Below, piece after piece: positions 35,551-44,229 of a stretch of DNA of 64,000 nucleotides. The notes beneath the pieces were generated by a model. The model was given only the letters and a program-made list of their open reading frames with translations, made no database searches and had not been told where the DNA came from. The DNA lies in assembly GCF_025717535.1 (NCBI RefSeq), contig NZ_JAJIRO010000004.1, forward strand, positions 620,001 through 684,000. The letters are read 5' to 3'. The stretch is from Paucibacter sp. Y2R2-4 (GTDB taxonomy: Bacteria; Pseudomonadota; Gammaproteobacteria; Burkholderiales; Burkholderiaceae_C). The position numbers were made by a program, and so were the translations under genes. Each line of letters opens with the position of its first letter. Position 1 is the first letter of the stretch.

Positions 35551-37683
35551 TTAGACAAGGTGCAGGGCAACCAAGAGCAGGTCAATCGCCTTGATGCCGA
35601 TGAAGGGCACGATCAGGCCGCCCAAGCCGTAGATGGCGAGGTTGCGACGCAAAAGCGCAGCGGCGCCAATCGAGCGATAGGCCACGCCTTTGAGGGCCAG
35701 CGGGATCAGCGCAATGATGATCAGCGCGTTGAAAACCACCGCCGACAGAATCGCCGATGAGGGGCTGTGCAGCGCCATCACATTGAGTGCAGCCAGCTGC
35801 GGATAGACGCCCACAAACATGGCCGGGATGATGGCGAAGTACTTGGCCACATCATTGGCGATGGAGAACGTGGTCAGCGAACCGCGCGTCATCAAGAGCT
35901 GCTTGCCGGTCTCCACGATCTCCAGCAACTTGGTGGGGTTGGAATCCAGGTCCACCATATTGCCGGCTTCTTTGGCGGCCTGCGTGCCGGTGTTCATGGC
36001 CACGGCCACATCGGCCTGGGCCAGGGCCGGCGCATCGTTGGTGCCGTCGCCGGTCATGGCCACCAGGCGCCCTTCGGCCTGGTAGTCACGGATCAGTTTG
36101 AGCTTGGCCTCCGGTGTGGCTTCGGCGAGGAAGTCGTCCACCCCAGCTTCGGCAGCGATGGCAGCGGCCGTCAGCTTGTTGTCGCCGGTGATCATCACCG
36201 TCTTGATGCCCATGCGGCGCAGCTCGGCAAAACGCTCCTTGATGCCGCCCTTGACGATGTCTTTGAGCTCTACCGCGCCGAGCACGCGATTGCCTTCGGC
36301 CACCACCAGCGGCGTGCTGCCGCGACGAGCGATTTCGTCCACCGCCAGATTCACCTCGACCGGGAACCGGCCGCCCAAGGTCTCCACATGCTTGCGAATG
36401 GCATCGGCCGCGCCCTTGCGGATGCTACGGTTTGGTGCGGCAGCATCGCCGAAGTCGACGCCGCTCATGCGGGTCTGTGCGGTGAAGGGCACGAAGTGCG
36501 CTTGCAGGCTGCCCAGCTCACGCTCGCGCAGGCCATGCTTGGTCTTGGCCAGCACCACGATGCTGCGGCCTTCGGGTGTTTCGTCGGCCAGCGAGGACAG
36601 CTGCGCCGCATCGGCCAGCTGCGCTTCGCTGACGCCGGGGGCCGGCACAAAGGCGCTGGCCTGGCGGTTGCCCAGGGTGATGGTGCCGGTCTTGTCCAGC
36701 ATCAACACGTCCACATCACCGGCCGCCTCGACGGCGCGGCCCGAGGTGGCGATCACATTGGCCTGCATCATGCGACTCATGCCGGCCACACCGATGGCCG
36801 AGAGCAGGCCGCCGATGGTGGTGGGGATCAAGCAGACCAAGAGCGAGACCAGCGCGGTGATCGAGACCACCGTGCCCGAGCCAGCGGCTTCGACGCTGAA
36901 GATCGAGTAGGGCAGCAAGGTCACCGTCACGACCAGGAACACCAAGGTCAGCGCCACCAGCAGAATCGTCAAGGCGATCTCGTTGGGAGTCTTCTGGCGT
37001 TTAGCGCCTTCCACCATGGCGATCATCCGATCCAGGAAGGATTCGCCGGGGTTCACGCCGATGCGTACCACCAGCCAGTCAGACAGCACCCGGGTGCCGC
37101 CTGTCACGGAGGAGAAGTCGCCTCCCGACTCGCGAATGACCGGAGCCGATTCGCCGGTGATGGCGCTTTCGTCCACCGAGGCCACGCCTTCGATCACCTC
37201 GCCGTCCAGCGGGATCATGTCACCGACTTCCACCAACACGACCGCGCCTTTGCGCAACTCGTCCGATTGCAGCGGATGCCATTTGGCGCCGTGGCGCGGT
37301 TCTTCCAGCTTCTTGGCCCAGGTGCGGGTTTTCAGGCCGCGCAGCGAGGCGGCTTGCGCCTTGGAGCGGCCCTCGGCCAGCGCCTCGGCGAAGTTAGCGA
37401 ACAAGACCGTGAACCACAGCCACAGCGTGATCGCCAGGATGAAGCCCGAGCCTTCGCTACCGGCGACCTCGGCATTGCCCAGGCTCATCAGCCACAGCAC
37501 CGTGGTCAGCAGCGAGCCAATATAAACCACGAACATGACGGGGTTGCGCCACTGATCACGCGGATTGAGCTTGGCAAAAGACTGGATCAAGGCGGGCTTG
37601 ACCAGCTTTGGGTCCAGCAGCGAGAAGCTGGACTGGGTCGTTGTCGCCTGAGCGTTAGTCTTGGAGTTAGACGTTGTAGTCAT
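35551..37683 (-). CDS. kdpB: Potassium-transporting ATPase ATP-binding subunit KdpB
   Basis: 710 residues, a P-type ATPase. The phosphorylation motif DKTGTITLG has its Asp at about residue 330. Actuator motif TGESAP, nucleotide domain KGAADAI and hinge [22 protein letters not shown] are intact. KdpB powers K+ uptake through KdpA. The ATG at 37683 has GGGGGA about 6 bases upstream; an in-frame codon five residues earlier is less likely. It starts 11 bp after kdpA. Confidence 0.98.
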   Translation of the reverse strand: MTTTSNSKTNAQATTTQSSFSLLDPKLVKPALIQSFAKLNPRDQWRNPVMFVVYIGSLLTTVLWLMSLGNAEVAGSEGSGFILAITLWLWFTVLFANFAEALAEGRSKAQAASLRGLKTRTWAKKLEEPRHGAKWHPLQSDELRKGAVVLVEVGDMIPLDGEVIEGVASVDESAITGESAPVIRESGGDFSSVTGGTRVLSDWLVVRIGVNPGESFLDRMIAMVEGAKRQKTPNEIALTILLVALTLVFLVVTVTLLPYSIFSVEAAGSGTVVSITALVSLLVCLIPTTIGGLLSAIGVAGMSRMMQANVIATSGRAVEAAGDVDVLMLDKTGTITLGNRQASAFVPAPGVSEAQLADAAQLSSLADETPEGRSIVVLAKTKHGLRERELGSLQAHFVPFTAQTRMSGVDFGDAAAPNRSIRKGAADAIRKHVETLGGRFPVEVNLAVDEIARRGSTPLVVAEGNRVLGAVELKDIVKGGIKERFAELRRMGIKTVMITGDNKLTAAAIAAEAGVDDFLAEATPEAKLKLIRDYQAEGRLVAMTGDGTNDAPALAQADVAVAMNTGTQAAKEAGNMVDLDSNPTKLLEIVETGKQLLMTRGSLTTFSIANDVAKYFAIIPAMFVGVYPQLAALNVMALHSPSSAILSAVVFNALIIIALIPLALKGVAYRSIGAAALLRRNLAIYGLGGLIVPFIGIKAIDLLLVALHLV

Positions 37684-37694
37684 GAGTTTCCCCC

Positions 37695-39491
37695 TCAAGC
37701 TTTCCAGAGCATCAAATGCTCAACAATGGGGCCGAGGGCCAGGGAAGGAACGTAGTTGAGCAAGCCCACCAGCAGCACGGTGCCGATCAGCAGACCCACA
37801 AACAGCGGGCCATGCGTGACCAGGGTGCCGCTGCCGACCGGAATGCGCTTCTTGGCGCCCAGGCTGCCGGCAATCGCCAGGACCGGCACGATCACACCAA
37901 AGCGCCCCAGCCACATCACCACACCGAGCAAGGTGTTGTAGAAGGGCGTGTTGGCCGAGAGGCCGGCGAAGGCCGAGCCGTTGTTATTGCCGGCCGAGGT
38001 CAAGGCGTAAAGAATCTCCGAGAAGCCATGCGCACCGGGGTTGGCCACACCGGCCTTGCCCGCATCGGCCAGCACCGCGATGGCGGTGCCGATCAGAACC
38101 ACCAAGGGCGTGACCAAGATGGCGATGGACACCATCTTCATCTCATGGCTTTCGATCTTCTTGCCCAGGTACTCGGGCGTGCGGCCAATCATCAAGCCGG
38201 CAATGAAGACCGCCAGGATGGCGAACACCAGCATGCCGTACAGACCGGTGCCGACGCCGCCGAACACCACCTCGCCGAGTTGCATCATGACCAGTGGCAC
38301 CAGGCCGCCGATCGGCGTCATCGAGTCGTGCATGCTGTTCACTGCGCCGCAAGAAGCGGCCGTGGTGATGACGGCAAACAGCGAACTGGCATTGACGCCG
38401 AAGCGGCTTTCTTTGCCTTCCATATTGCCGCCGGCCTGCAGACCGCTGGCCACCTGGTCGACACCCTGGCTGGCCAGGATCGGGTTACCGGCCTGCTCAG
38501 CACCGGTGGCCACCGCCACGGCAACGATGAACATCAAACTCATGGCGGCCAAGACGGCCACGCCCTGACGAGAGTCCCCTACCAACTGGCCAAAGCTGAA
38601 GCACAGCGCCGCGGGGATCAGAAAGATCGCCAGCATCTGCGCCAGATTAGACAGCGGCGTCGGGTTCTCATAGGGGTGGGCCGAATTGGCATTGAAGAAG
38701 CCGCCGCCATTGGTGCCCAGCATCTTGATGGCTTCTTGCGAAGCGACCGGGCCCATGGCCAAGGTCTGGGTGCTGGTGGAGGCGTCCTCGGTCACGACCT
38801 GACCCTTGTCATCCTTCAAGGGCTGACCATCGGCGCCCAATTTGGGGTTTTGATAGGCGGTCGCTTCCAGCGTGGTGACATCTTTGTAGGCATCAAAGTT
38901 CTGGATCACGCCTTGGCCGACCAGGAAAATGGCGAATACAAACGACAGCGGCAGCAGCACCCAAAGCGTGATGCGCGTGAGGTCGGCCCAGAAATTACCA
39001 ATGGTCTTTTCCAGCTTGCCGGCAAAGCCGCGGATCAAGGCGAAGACGACCGCAATACCCGTCGCAGCAGAGACAAAGTTCTGCACCGTCAGGCCCAGCA
39101 TCTGGCTCAAGTAGCTCATGGCGGACTCGCCGCCATAGCCCTGCCAGTTGGTGTTGGTGACGAAGCTGATGGCGGTGTTGAAGGCCGAGTCCGGCGTGAT
39201 CGCGCCAAAGCCTTGCGGGTTCAGCGGCAACACATCTTGCAAGCGCTGCAGGCCGTAAACCACCAAGACGCCGATGAAGTTGAAGATCAGCAGGGCGAAG
39301 GCATATTGCTTCCAATGCATGCCTTCCTCAGGCTTGACACCAGCGAGCTTGTAGAAACCCGCTTCGACCCAGCGCAGACCACGTGGCAAGCGGCCTTGTG
39401 CGACCGCCGTCAGCCAGCGCGACAAGGGCCATGCGGAGGCTATCAGCAGCAGCATGAAAAGGGCCAGATTGACCCAGGCAAGCGAATTCAT
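37695..39491 (-). CDS. kdpA: Potassium-transporting ATPase subunit KdpA
   Basis: 598 residues with about ten membrane helices and four pore-loop repeats of the Trk/KtrB type, e.g. [50 protein letters not shown] and [13 protein letters not shown], which form the K+ selectivity filter. Begins [12 protein letters not shown] immediately after the kdpF stop. Length matches E. coli KdpA (557) with a modest insertion in the region around 235-255. Confidence 0.98.
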   Translation of the reverse strand: MNSLAWVNLALFMLLLIASAWPLSRWLTAVAQGRLPRGLRWVEAGFYKLAGVKPEEGMHWKQYAFALLIFNFIGVLVVYGLQRLQDVLPLNPQGFGAITPDSAFNTAISFVTNTNWQGYGGESAMSYLSQMLGLTVQNFVSAATGIAVVFALIRGFAGKLEKTIGNFWADLTRITLWVLLPLSFVFAIFLVGQGVIQNFDAYKDVTTLEATAYQNPKLGADGQPLKDDKGQVVTEDASTSTQTLAMGPVASQEAIKMLGTNGGGFFNANSAHPYENPTPLSNLAQMLAIFLIPAALCFSFGQLVGDSRQGVAVLAAMSLMFIVAVAVATGAEQAGNPILASQGVDQVASGLQAGGNMEGKESRFGVNASSLFAVITTAASCGAVNSMHDSMTPIGGLVPLVMMQLGEVVFGGVGTGLYGMLVFAILAVFIAGLMIGRTPEYLGKKIESHEMKMVSIAILVTPLVVLIGTAIAVLADAGKAGVANPGAHGFSEILYALTSAGNNNGSAFAGLSANTPFYNTLLGVVMWLGRFGVIVPVLAIAGSLGAKKRIPVGSGTLVTHGPLFVGLLIGTVLLVGLLNYVPSLALGPIVEHLMLWKA

Positions 39492-39492
39492 A

Positions 39493-39582
39493 TCAGAAGT
39501 CCTCCGCGCGCAACAAGGCGACGACGAGGTAGGCAAAAAGACCGGCGGCGGCCAGGCCGCTCAGCCAATAAAGGGCGGTCAT
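39493..39582 (-). CDS. kdpF: KdpF small subunit
   Basis: 29 residues, one membrane helix: [20 protein letters not shown], then VALLRAEDF. The YLV.ALL(R/K)AE.F ending is typical of KdpF, the lipid-like stabiliser of the KdpFABC complex. Its stop is one base before the kdpA start, and its ATG overlaps the stop of another tiny membrane gene (ATGA). Confidence 0.93.
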   Translation of the reverse strand: MTALYWLSGLAAAGLFAYLVVALLRAEDF

Positions 39583-39671
39583 TGCTTGATCTCCAGCTTG
39601 TGGCTGGCCGCAGCCAGGCCGATGGCCAATGCAAAAACCAGGGCCGAAAGGCCAAGAAACACCCAATCCAT
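39579..39671 (-). CDS. 30-residue membrane peptide directly upstream of kdpF
   Basis: Starts MDWVFLGLSALVFALAIGLA and ends in ASHKLEIKQ: one membrane helix followed by a short charged cytoplasmic tail. GGAG lies 9 bases before the ATG, and the TGA overlaps the kdpF ATG (ATGA), so translation is probably coupled. Codon use is like the neighbours. It is the first gene after the operon promoter. It is not KdpF itself and I cannot name a described family; it may be a further small Kdp subunit or a regulator. Confidence 0.7.
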   Translation of the reverse strand: MDWVFLGLSALVFALAIGLAAASHKLEIKQ

Positions 39672-39729
39672 GATGGGTTGCTCCATAAAAGTAGCGATGC
39701 CAGGAGCTTAGAAACGGCCGCCTCAAGGC

Positions 39730-39769
39730 CGTATAGAGCCTGTAGGGCTGGGTATCAAGATTGTGTAAA
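39730..39769 (-). promoter_or_regulatory. Promoter of the kdp operon with possible KdpE site
   Basis: On the minus strand TTGATA (39753-39758) and TATACG (39730-39735) are exactly 17 bp apart, a good sigma70-type promoter about 60 bp before the first gene. TTTACA at 39764-39769 lies just upstream of the -35 element, in the place where KdpE binds in E. coli, and resembles its T-rich site. The KdpE assignment is inference. Confidence 0.55.
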
Positions 39770-40120
39770 GAGCGGCGTTTTGGCGACGCCGCGACACAGG
39801 CCGGAAGTCAGTTGAAGACCCTGACTTCAAGCTTGAGGCAGCCGCTCGGGTGAGCCCGCTCCCAGCGCGAACTACCCCCTCCTTGACTCCCATCGTTCAC
39901 CCCCTTGAATCGAGGGGGTTCGAGGGAAATTACCGAGCTTGCTGACACACGGTCGTCATCGAGCCTTCGCTATGCTCAAGCGCTGAAATGGCAGCAATAA
40001 CTCAAGCTTCAAGCTGATCGGCCCGCGCCTCCAATCCGTGCGGAGATCGCACCAAATTGAAGGTTAGGGGCCGGCTGTTGGTTCTAAAACGGTGCGTCAC
40101 CGCTATTTTTTTCAGCGCTA
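39770..40120. other. Gene-free spacer between kdp promoter and PEP-CTERM operator
   Basis: No reading frame with coding character was seen. The only structure noted is a dyad CCCCC/GGGGG with a nine-base spacer at 39901-39919 and some T-rich runs near 40105. It probably holds the promoter of the PEP-CTERM gene, but I could not identify a well-spaced -35/-10 pair. Confidence 0.4.
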
Positions 40121-40134
40121 CGCAAACGTTTGCG
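40121..40134. promoter_or_regulatory. Perfect LacI/PurR-type operator palindrome
   Basis: CGCAAACGTTTGCG, a perfect 14-bp palindrome that matches the general operator form of LacI-family regulators (central CG, as for PurR and several sugar repressors). It lies 90 bp before the PEP-CTERM start in an AT-rich stretch. The core CAAACGTTTG recurs at 40335-40344 inside the gene, 212 bp away centre to centre. Confidence 0.6.
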
Positions 40135-40223
40135 GATGTCCTGTTTTGCTATTTTTTTTCTTGCGCAGGCGCCTGTTTTAGCTCCCCGTCCACGCTTTCT
40201 TTTTATTCATTGGAGAACTCGAA

Positions 40224-41027
40224 ATGTCTTTCAAACAATTGGCTTCCTTGTCCCTGATCGCCTCGGCCGCCGTGTTGGCCGCAGCCCCTGCGCAAGCCGC
40301 CATTACCGTGGCTGACGCCAATTTCGCTTACAGCCAAACGTTTGACACGCTGGCTTCGACGGGTACGACCAATACATGGGCCAATGACAGCTCGATCGCC
40401 GGTTGGAGTTTGTTCAAAACGACACCAACAACTGCGGTGACAGCCTATATCGGTGATACCGGCACATCCAATACTGGCGGCATTCACAGCTACGGCACGA
40501 CGGCCGAGCGGGCCTTGGGAAGCATCGGCAGTACCAACTTCTCCATCGGCTGGATTGCTGTAGCCTTCAAGAACACCAGCGCTGACAGCTTCTCCGGTTT
40601 CAATATTTCTTTCGAAGGTGAACAATGGCGCGACGGCGGCGCAGCCGCACCCAATGCCCAAAAGATGGTGCTGGAATATGGCTTCGGCGCCACTTTTGAC
40701 GCCGTCAGCACCTGGACCGCACCCGGCGGCAGCTTTGACTTTGCATCGCCTATGTTCACCAACACTGGCAGTGGCGCTGCCGTCGACGGCAACGCCGCCG
40801 GCAAGGTCAGCGGCCTGGGCGGCACCGTGAATGCTGCATGGGCCGCGAATGACACCCTGTGGGTGCGCTGGGTGGAGAAGAACGATGCAGGCAATGACCA
40901 CGGTCTGGCCATCGACAACGTCAATCTGACGGTCGTCACCGCCGCCGTGCCAGAGCCGAGCTCCTACGCCATGTTGCTGGCGGGCCTGTTCGCTGTGGGC
41001 TTCGTGGCCAAGCGCCGCAAGATCTAA
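40224..41027 (+). CDS. PEP-CTERM sorting domain protein
   Basis: 267 residues. Signal peptide MSFKQLASLSLIASAAVLAA with cleavage after AQA near residue 25; a secreted beta-rich middle (GGSFDFASPMF, LWVRWVEKNDAGNDHGLAIDNV); C-terminal sorting tail VPEPSSYAMLLAGLFAVGF followed by AKRRK. The tail (PEP motif, membrane helix, basic end) marks it as an exosortase substrate, to be cleaved and placed on the cell surface or in the extracellular matrix. GGAG lies 10 bases before the ATG. The last-third DNDHGLAIDN-type pattern is shared by many PEP-CTERM beta-sandwich proteins. Exosortase itself is not in the window. Confidence 0.93.
   Translation: MSFKQLASLSLIASAAVLAAAPAQAAITVADANFAYSQTFDTLASTGTTNTWANDSSIAGWSLFKTTPTTAVTAYIGDTGTSNTGGIHSYGTTAERALGSIGSTNFSIGWIAVAFKNTSADSFSGFNISFEGEQWRDGGAAAPNAQKMVLEYGFGATFDAVSTWTAPGGSFDFASPMFTNTGSGAAVDGNAAGKVSGLGGTVNAAWAANDTLWVRWVEKNDAGNDHGLAIDNVNLTVVTAAVPEPSSYAMLLAGLFAVGFVAKRRKI
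40335..40344. promoter_or_regulatory. Second copy of the operator core inside the PEP-CTERM gene
   Basis: CAAACGTTTG within codons 38-41. It repeats the ten central bases of the upstream palindrome. A 212-bp centre distance is close to 20 helical turns, compatible with repression by looping. It could be chance, since it lies in coding sequence. Confidence 0.35.
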
Positions 41028-41057
41028 GCCATCGCAGATCTCGCGTCTGCTCAACAA

Positions 41058-41084
41058 GGCTGGCGTTCCAGAGGAGCGCCAGCC
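41058..41084 (+). terminator. Strong hairpin after the PEP-CTERM gene, no T tract
   Basis: GGCTGGCGTTCC, loop AGA, GGAGCGCCAGCC: a near-perfect 12-bp stem 30 bp after the stop. Without a T run it is more likely a transcript-processing or stabilising element, or a factor-dependent end, than a classical terminator. The next gene starts 84 bp later. Confidence 0.45.
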
Positions 41085-41167
41085 CTCCCTCGCCTGCATC
41101 TTCCTCTGTGCCCATCGGTCTGGCTGCTCTGCCAGATGCCCGATCAAGCCTCCCCACGCTTCCCCCT

Positions 41168-43498
41168 ATGCAAACGCACACCCTCCAACGCGCCATCGCC
41201 CTGCTGCTGAGCGCATCGTCCAGCGGCCTGGTCATGGCTGGCAACATCAGCCCCGACCACCAAGAATTCGAAGCCACGCTGCACGTGCCCTTCCGGGCCG
41301 AAGCCGGCGCCATCGCTGAAGCGCGCCGCTTCACCTTGAAGTTCGAGTACCCCCAGGTGGAACTGGCACAAACGGTCTCTTGGCGCTTGGAATTGCTGGA
41401 CCCCGCTGGCGCCTTGGTGCAGCGTTGGTATGGGGTGGAGACCTTGGTCAAAGGGGAGCTGGCCGTCAACGTGGATTGGGCCGGCCGTCAGTACGGCATG
41501 GCCGCAGCCGACGGCATTTACCAAGTTCGCCTGACCGCAAGCTCGGCCGTGGCCGCCGCCGAACTGCCTTCGGTTGGCGTGATGGCCGACTTTGTCGAAG
41601 CCCAGCTCGCGACGCCGGATGCTGAGTTGGTGGAACAAAGCTGGGACATGCAAGTGGGCCAAATCGCCGCACCGGCGATGCCCGCCTTCAAGCCCTTGGC
41701 GACTGCACGCAGCGCAGCCGTCGCCCCTAACGCGCGAACGCTACGCAGCGCACCCGCGCTGAGCACGACGGCAGCCGCCGCCGCGCAAGGCTTGCCTTAC
41801 ACCGTCTACCTGGGTAACTTGCACAGCCAAACCGGCCACAGCGATGGCGGCGGCACGCTCGGCAGCTGCACCGGCGAAAACCAACCCCAATCGAATATGG
41901 GTCAGGGTCCGACCCAGGCCTACCAATACGCCATGGACCGCGGCTTGGACATCTTGGTGACCTCCGAGCACAACCATATGTTCGACGGTGACACCGGCAC
42001 CAACACCGCGCAAACCCCGGCCTACGCCAAGAATCTGTACCAATCCGGCTTGGCGGCGGCAGCCAACTTCAATGCCGCCCATCCCAAATTCCTCGGGGTC
42101 TACGGCATGGAGTGGGGCACCATCAGCGGCGGCGGCCACCTGAACATCTTCAACTCCAACGAGTTGCTGGGCTGGGAATACAACGCCAAGAACGAGTTGT
42201 TGGCCGATACCTTCACCGAGAAGAACAACGCGGCCAAGCTCTACACCTTGATGGCCCAAAAGGGCTGGGTGGGCCAGTTCAACCATCCGTCCAGCAGCGG
42301 TCAATACCTGGTGAACGGCGTGGCCCTGGGCTATACCGAGGATGGTGAAAAAGCGATGGCGCTGTGCGAGGTGATGAACACCCCGGCCTTCTCCAACACC
42401 ACCAATGAGTCCGACAACGGCAATAGCGGCTATGAGGGCGCTTGCAAGAAGGCGCTGGAAGCCGGCTTCAAGATTGCCTTCACCACCAACCAGGACAACC
42501 ACTGCGCCAACTGGGGCGCCTCGGGTACCAACCGCAACGGCATTCTGATCCCCACCGGCACGCCTTTGTCGAAAGACGCCTTCGTGGAGGCCCTAAAGGC
42601 ACGCCGCGTCTTCGCCACCATGGACAAGACTTCGCAGCTGATCCTGACCGCCAATGGCCGTCTGATGGGCGAGAGCTTCCGCAATGCCGGCCCCTTGAAT
42701 CTGGTCGCCAACTACGCACCCGGCGCCGGCAAAGCCGCGGCCACGGTGCAAATTTTCGAAGGCGTGCCCAAGCGCAATGGCACCATCACGCAGTTTTCGA
42801 GCCAAGCCGTCAACAACTTCACGCCGTCCTTGGGCGAGCATTTCTATTACGCCAAGATCACCCAGACCGACGGCAAGATCCTGTGGTCGGCCCCGGTGTG
42901 GGTCACCCAAGTTGCCGACACCGAAGCCCCGACCGTAACGGCCAGCGTCAGCGGTAGCAGCGGCCAAATCACCTTGAGCGCCAGCGCCAGCGACAACGTC
43001 GGCGTGACCCGCGTGGACTTCAATGTCGACGGCCAGCTCAAGGGCAGCAGCAACGCCGCCCCCTACGCGCTCAAGCTGGACTCCAGCCTGCTGAGCAATG
43101 GCAGCCACAGCGTCAATGCCGTGGCCTATGACGCCGCCAACAATGCAGGTAACTCGGGCAATGTCAGCTTCACGATTGCCAATGTCAGCGAGGTCAGCGC
43201 CTCAATCAGCGTGAGCCGCTCGGGCCTGGTCTACAACCGCGCCACCCAGCGCTACACCGGCACGATCACGCTGACGGCCCGACAAGCCGTGCAAGGCCCG
43301 CTGCAACTGCAAATTAATGGCTTGGCCAACGGCGTGACCGTGGACGGCGCCAGCGGCAGCCATGCCGGCGCGCCTTACCTCAGCTTGGGCACAGCCGGCC
43401 TGGCCGCAGGGGCCAGCGTGACGGTGCCCGTCAGCTTCATCAATCCCGCCAAGCTGAGCATCAGCTACGGCACCCAGATCTTCTCTGGCTCGTTCTAA
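41168..43498 (+). CDS. Secreted CehA/McbA family PHP metallohydrolase with Ig-like domain
   Basis: 776 residues with a signal peptide (MQTHTLQRAIALLLSASSSG). After an N-terminal beta domain, the catalytic domain begins near residue 210: YLGNLHSQTGHSDGGG, SEHNHMFDG, YGMEWGT, GGHLNIF, FNHPSSSGQY and NQDNH supply the His, Asp and Glu ligands of the PHP phosphoesterase fold. An Ig-like domain (DTEAPTVTASVSGSSGQI) and a final beta-sandwich follow. CehA-like enzymes hydrolyse esters or phosphodiesters; the substrate here is unknown. The ATG at 41168 gives the signal at the N-terminus. It lies between two PEP-CTERM genes. Confidence 0.88.
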   Translation: MQTHTLQRAIALLLSASSSGLVMAGNISPDHQEFEATLHVPFRAEAGAIAEARRFTLKFEYPQVELAQTVSWRLELLDPAGALVQRWYGVETLVKGELAVNVDWAGRQYGMAAADGIYQVRLTASSAVAAAELPSVGVMADFVEAQLATPDAELVEQSWDMQVGQIAAPAMPAFKPLATARSAAVAPNARTLRSAPALSTTAAAAAQGLPYTVYLGNLHSQTGHSDGGGTLGSCTGENQPQSNMGQGPTQAYQYAMDRGLDILVTSEHNHMFDGDTGTNTAQTPAYAKNLYQSGLAAAANFNAAHPKFLGVYGMEWGTISGGGHLNIFNSNELLGWEYNAKNELLADTFTEKNNAAKLYTLMAQKGWVGQFNHPSSSGQYLVNGVALGYTEDGEKAMALCEVMNTPAFSNTTNESDNGNSGYEGACKKALEAGFKIAFTTNQDNHCANWGASGTNRNGILIPTGTPLSKDAFVEALKARRVFATMDKTSQLILTANGRLMGESFRNAGPLNLVANYAPGAGKAAATVQIFEGVPKRNGTITQFSSQAVNNFTPSLGEHFYYAKITQTDGKILWSAPVWVTQVADTEAPTVTASVSGSSGQITLSASASDNVGVTRVDFNVDGQLKGSSNAAPYALKLDSSLLSNGSHSVNAVAYDAANNAGNSGNVSFTIANVSEVSASISVSRSGLVYNRATQRYTGTITLTARQAVQGPLQLQINGLANGVTVDGASGSHAGAPYLSLGTAGLAAGASVTVPVSFINPAKLSISYGTQIFSGSF

Positions 43499-43520
43499 GC
43501 CAATACAAGGACTCACTCCC

Positions 43521-44153
43521 ATGTTCAACGACAACAAACCCAGCGCCTGGCTGCGCCGCCTGAGCGCCCTGGCCCTGATCTGCTCCGCCCTGCAAGCGCA
43601 AGCGGCCGACTATCACGCCGTCATCAACAGCAGCGGCATGAGCGGCAGCGCAGCGCTGGACTTTCAGTTCAACCCCGGCTCGCTGCCCGCCGTTGGCGCC
43701 AGCGTCACGCTGAGCAACTTCAGCGGTCTGCTGGGCGAGGTCATCTCGATCGATGGCGATGTGCAAGGCGCCTTGCCCGGCAGCGTCGTGCTGAGCAATA
43801 GCGGCAGCTACAACGACCTGTTTCAATCGGTGACCCTGGGCGGAACTTTCAGCTTCGACATCAGCTTCTCGGGCGACTTCAGCAGCAACAGCGGCAATGT
43901 CGGCACCAGCTTCGCGGTCGGACTGTTGGGCGGCGCGGGCCTGAACCAATACCTGGGCAACTCCGGCGGCAATCTGTTTCAGATCGAGCTGATGCCGATG
44001 AGTGGCGCGGCGCCCGCCAGCATCCAGTTGGTTCAAATGGACAGCAGCATCAGCGCAGTGACCGCCGCGGTGCCGGAGCCCTCCAGCTATCTGCTGATGC
44101 TGGGCGGCCTGGCCGCCTTGGGCGCTGTGGCGCGTCGACGCCAGATCGGCTGA
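43521..44153 (+). CDS. PEP-CTERM sorting domain protein
   Basis: 210 residues: signal peptide (LSALALICSALQAQA, cleavage near residue 28), a secreted beta-rich domain with DYHAVINSSGMSGSAALDFQF, and the C-terminal tail VPEPSSYLLMLGGLAALGAV with ARRRQ at the end. The start of the mature part resembles a widespread PEP-CTERM subfamily of about 200 residues. It follows the metallohydrolase by 22 bp and is probably co-transcribed. Its tail has the same VPEPSSY core as the gene at 40.2 kb, so the same exosortase should process both. Confidence 0.93.
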   Translation: MFNDNKPSAWLRRLSALALICSALQAQAADYHAVINSSGMSGSAALDFQFNPGSLPAVGASVTLSNFSGLLGEVISIDGDVQGALPGSVVLSNSGSYNDLFQSVTLGGTFSFDISFSGDFSSNSGNVGTSFAVGLLGGAGLNQYLGNSGGNLFQIELMPMSGAAPASIQLVQMDSSISAVTAAVPEPSSYLLMLGGLAALGAVARRRQIG

Positions 44154-44172
44154 AGAAACGGCCGGCAAAAAA

Positions 44173-44203
44173 GAGAAAGGGGCCAGTGGCCCCTTTCTTC
44201 ATT
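44173..44203. terminator. Bidirectional intrinsic terminator
   Basis: GAAAGGGGCC, loop AGT, GGCCCCTTTC (44175-44197) flanked by A-rich and TTC-rich sequence, between the PEP-CTERM gene and the convergent TonB-dependent receptor gene. Confidence 0.85.
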
Positions 44204-44229
44204 TCAAGCTCGATTCGTCTGAAACGCGC

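Noticed and set aside
35767-37755. Very long open frame opposite kdpB, and similar ones opposite kdpA (37716-39815), the TonB receptor (44383-46728) and the aminopeptidase (10389-11804)
   Set aside because: The products are rich in His, Gln, Arg and Gly with no recognisable motif, and the opposite strand encodes intact known proteins. They are by-products of high GC content.
40203-41147. 314-codon frame opposite the first PEP-CTERM gene
   Set aside because: The plus strand has a signal peptide and a PEP-CTERM tail; the minus-strand product has no features.
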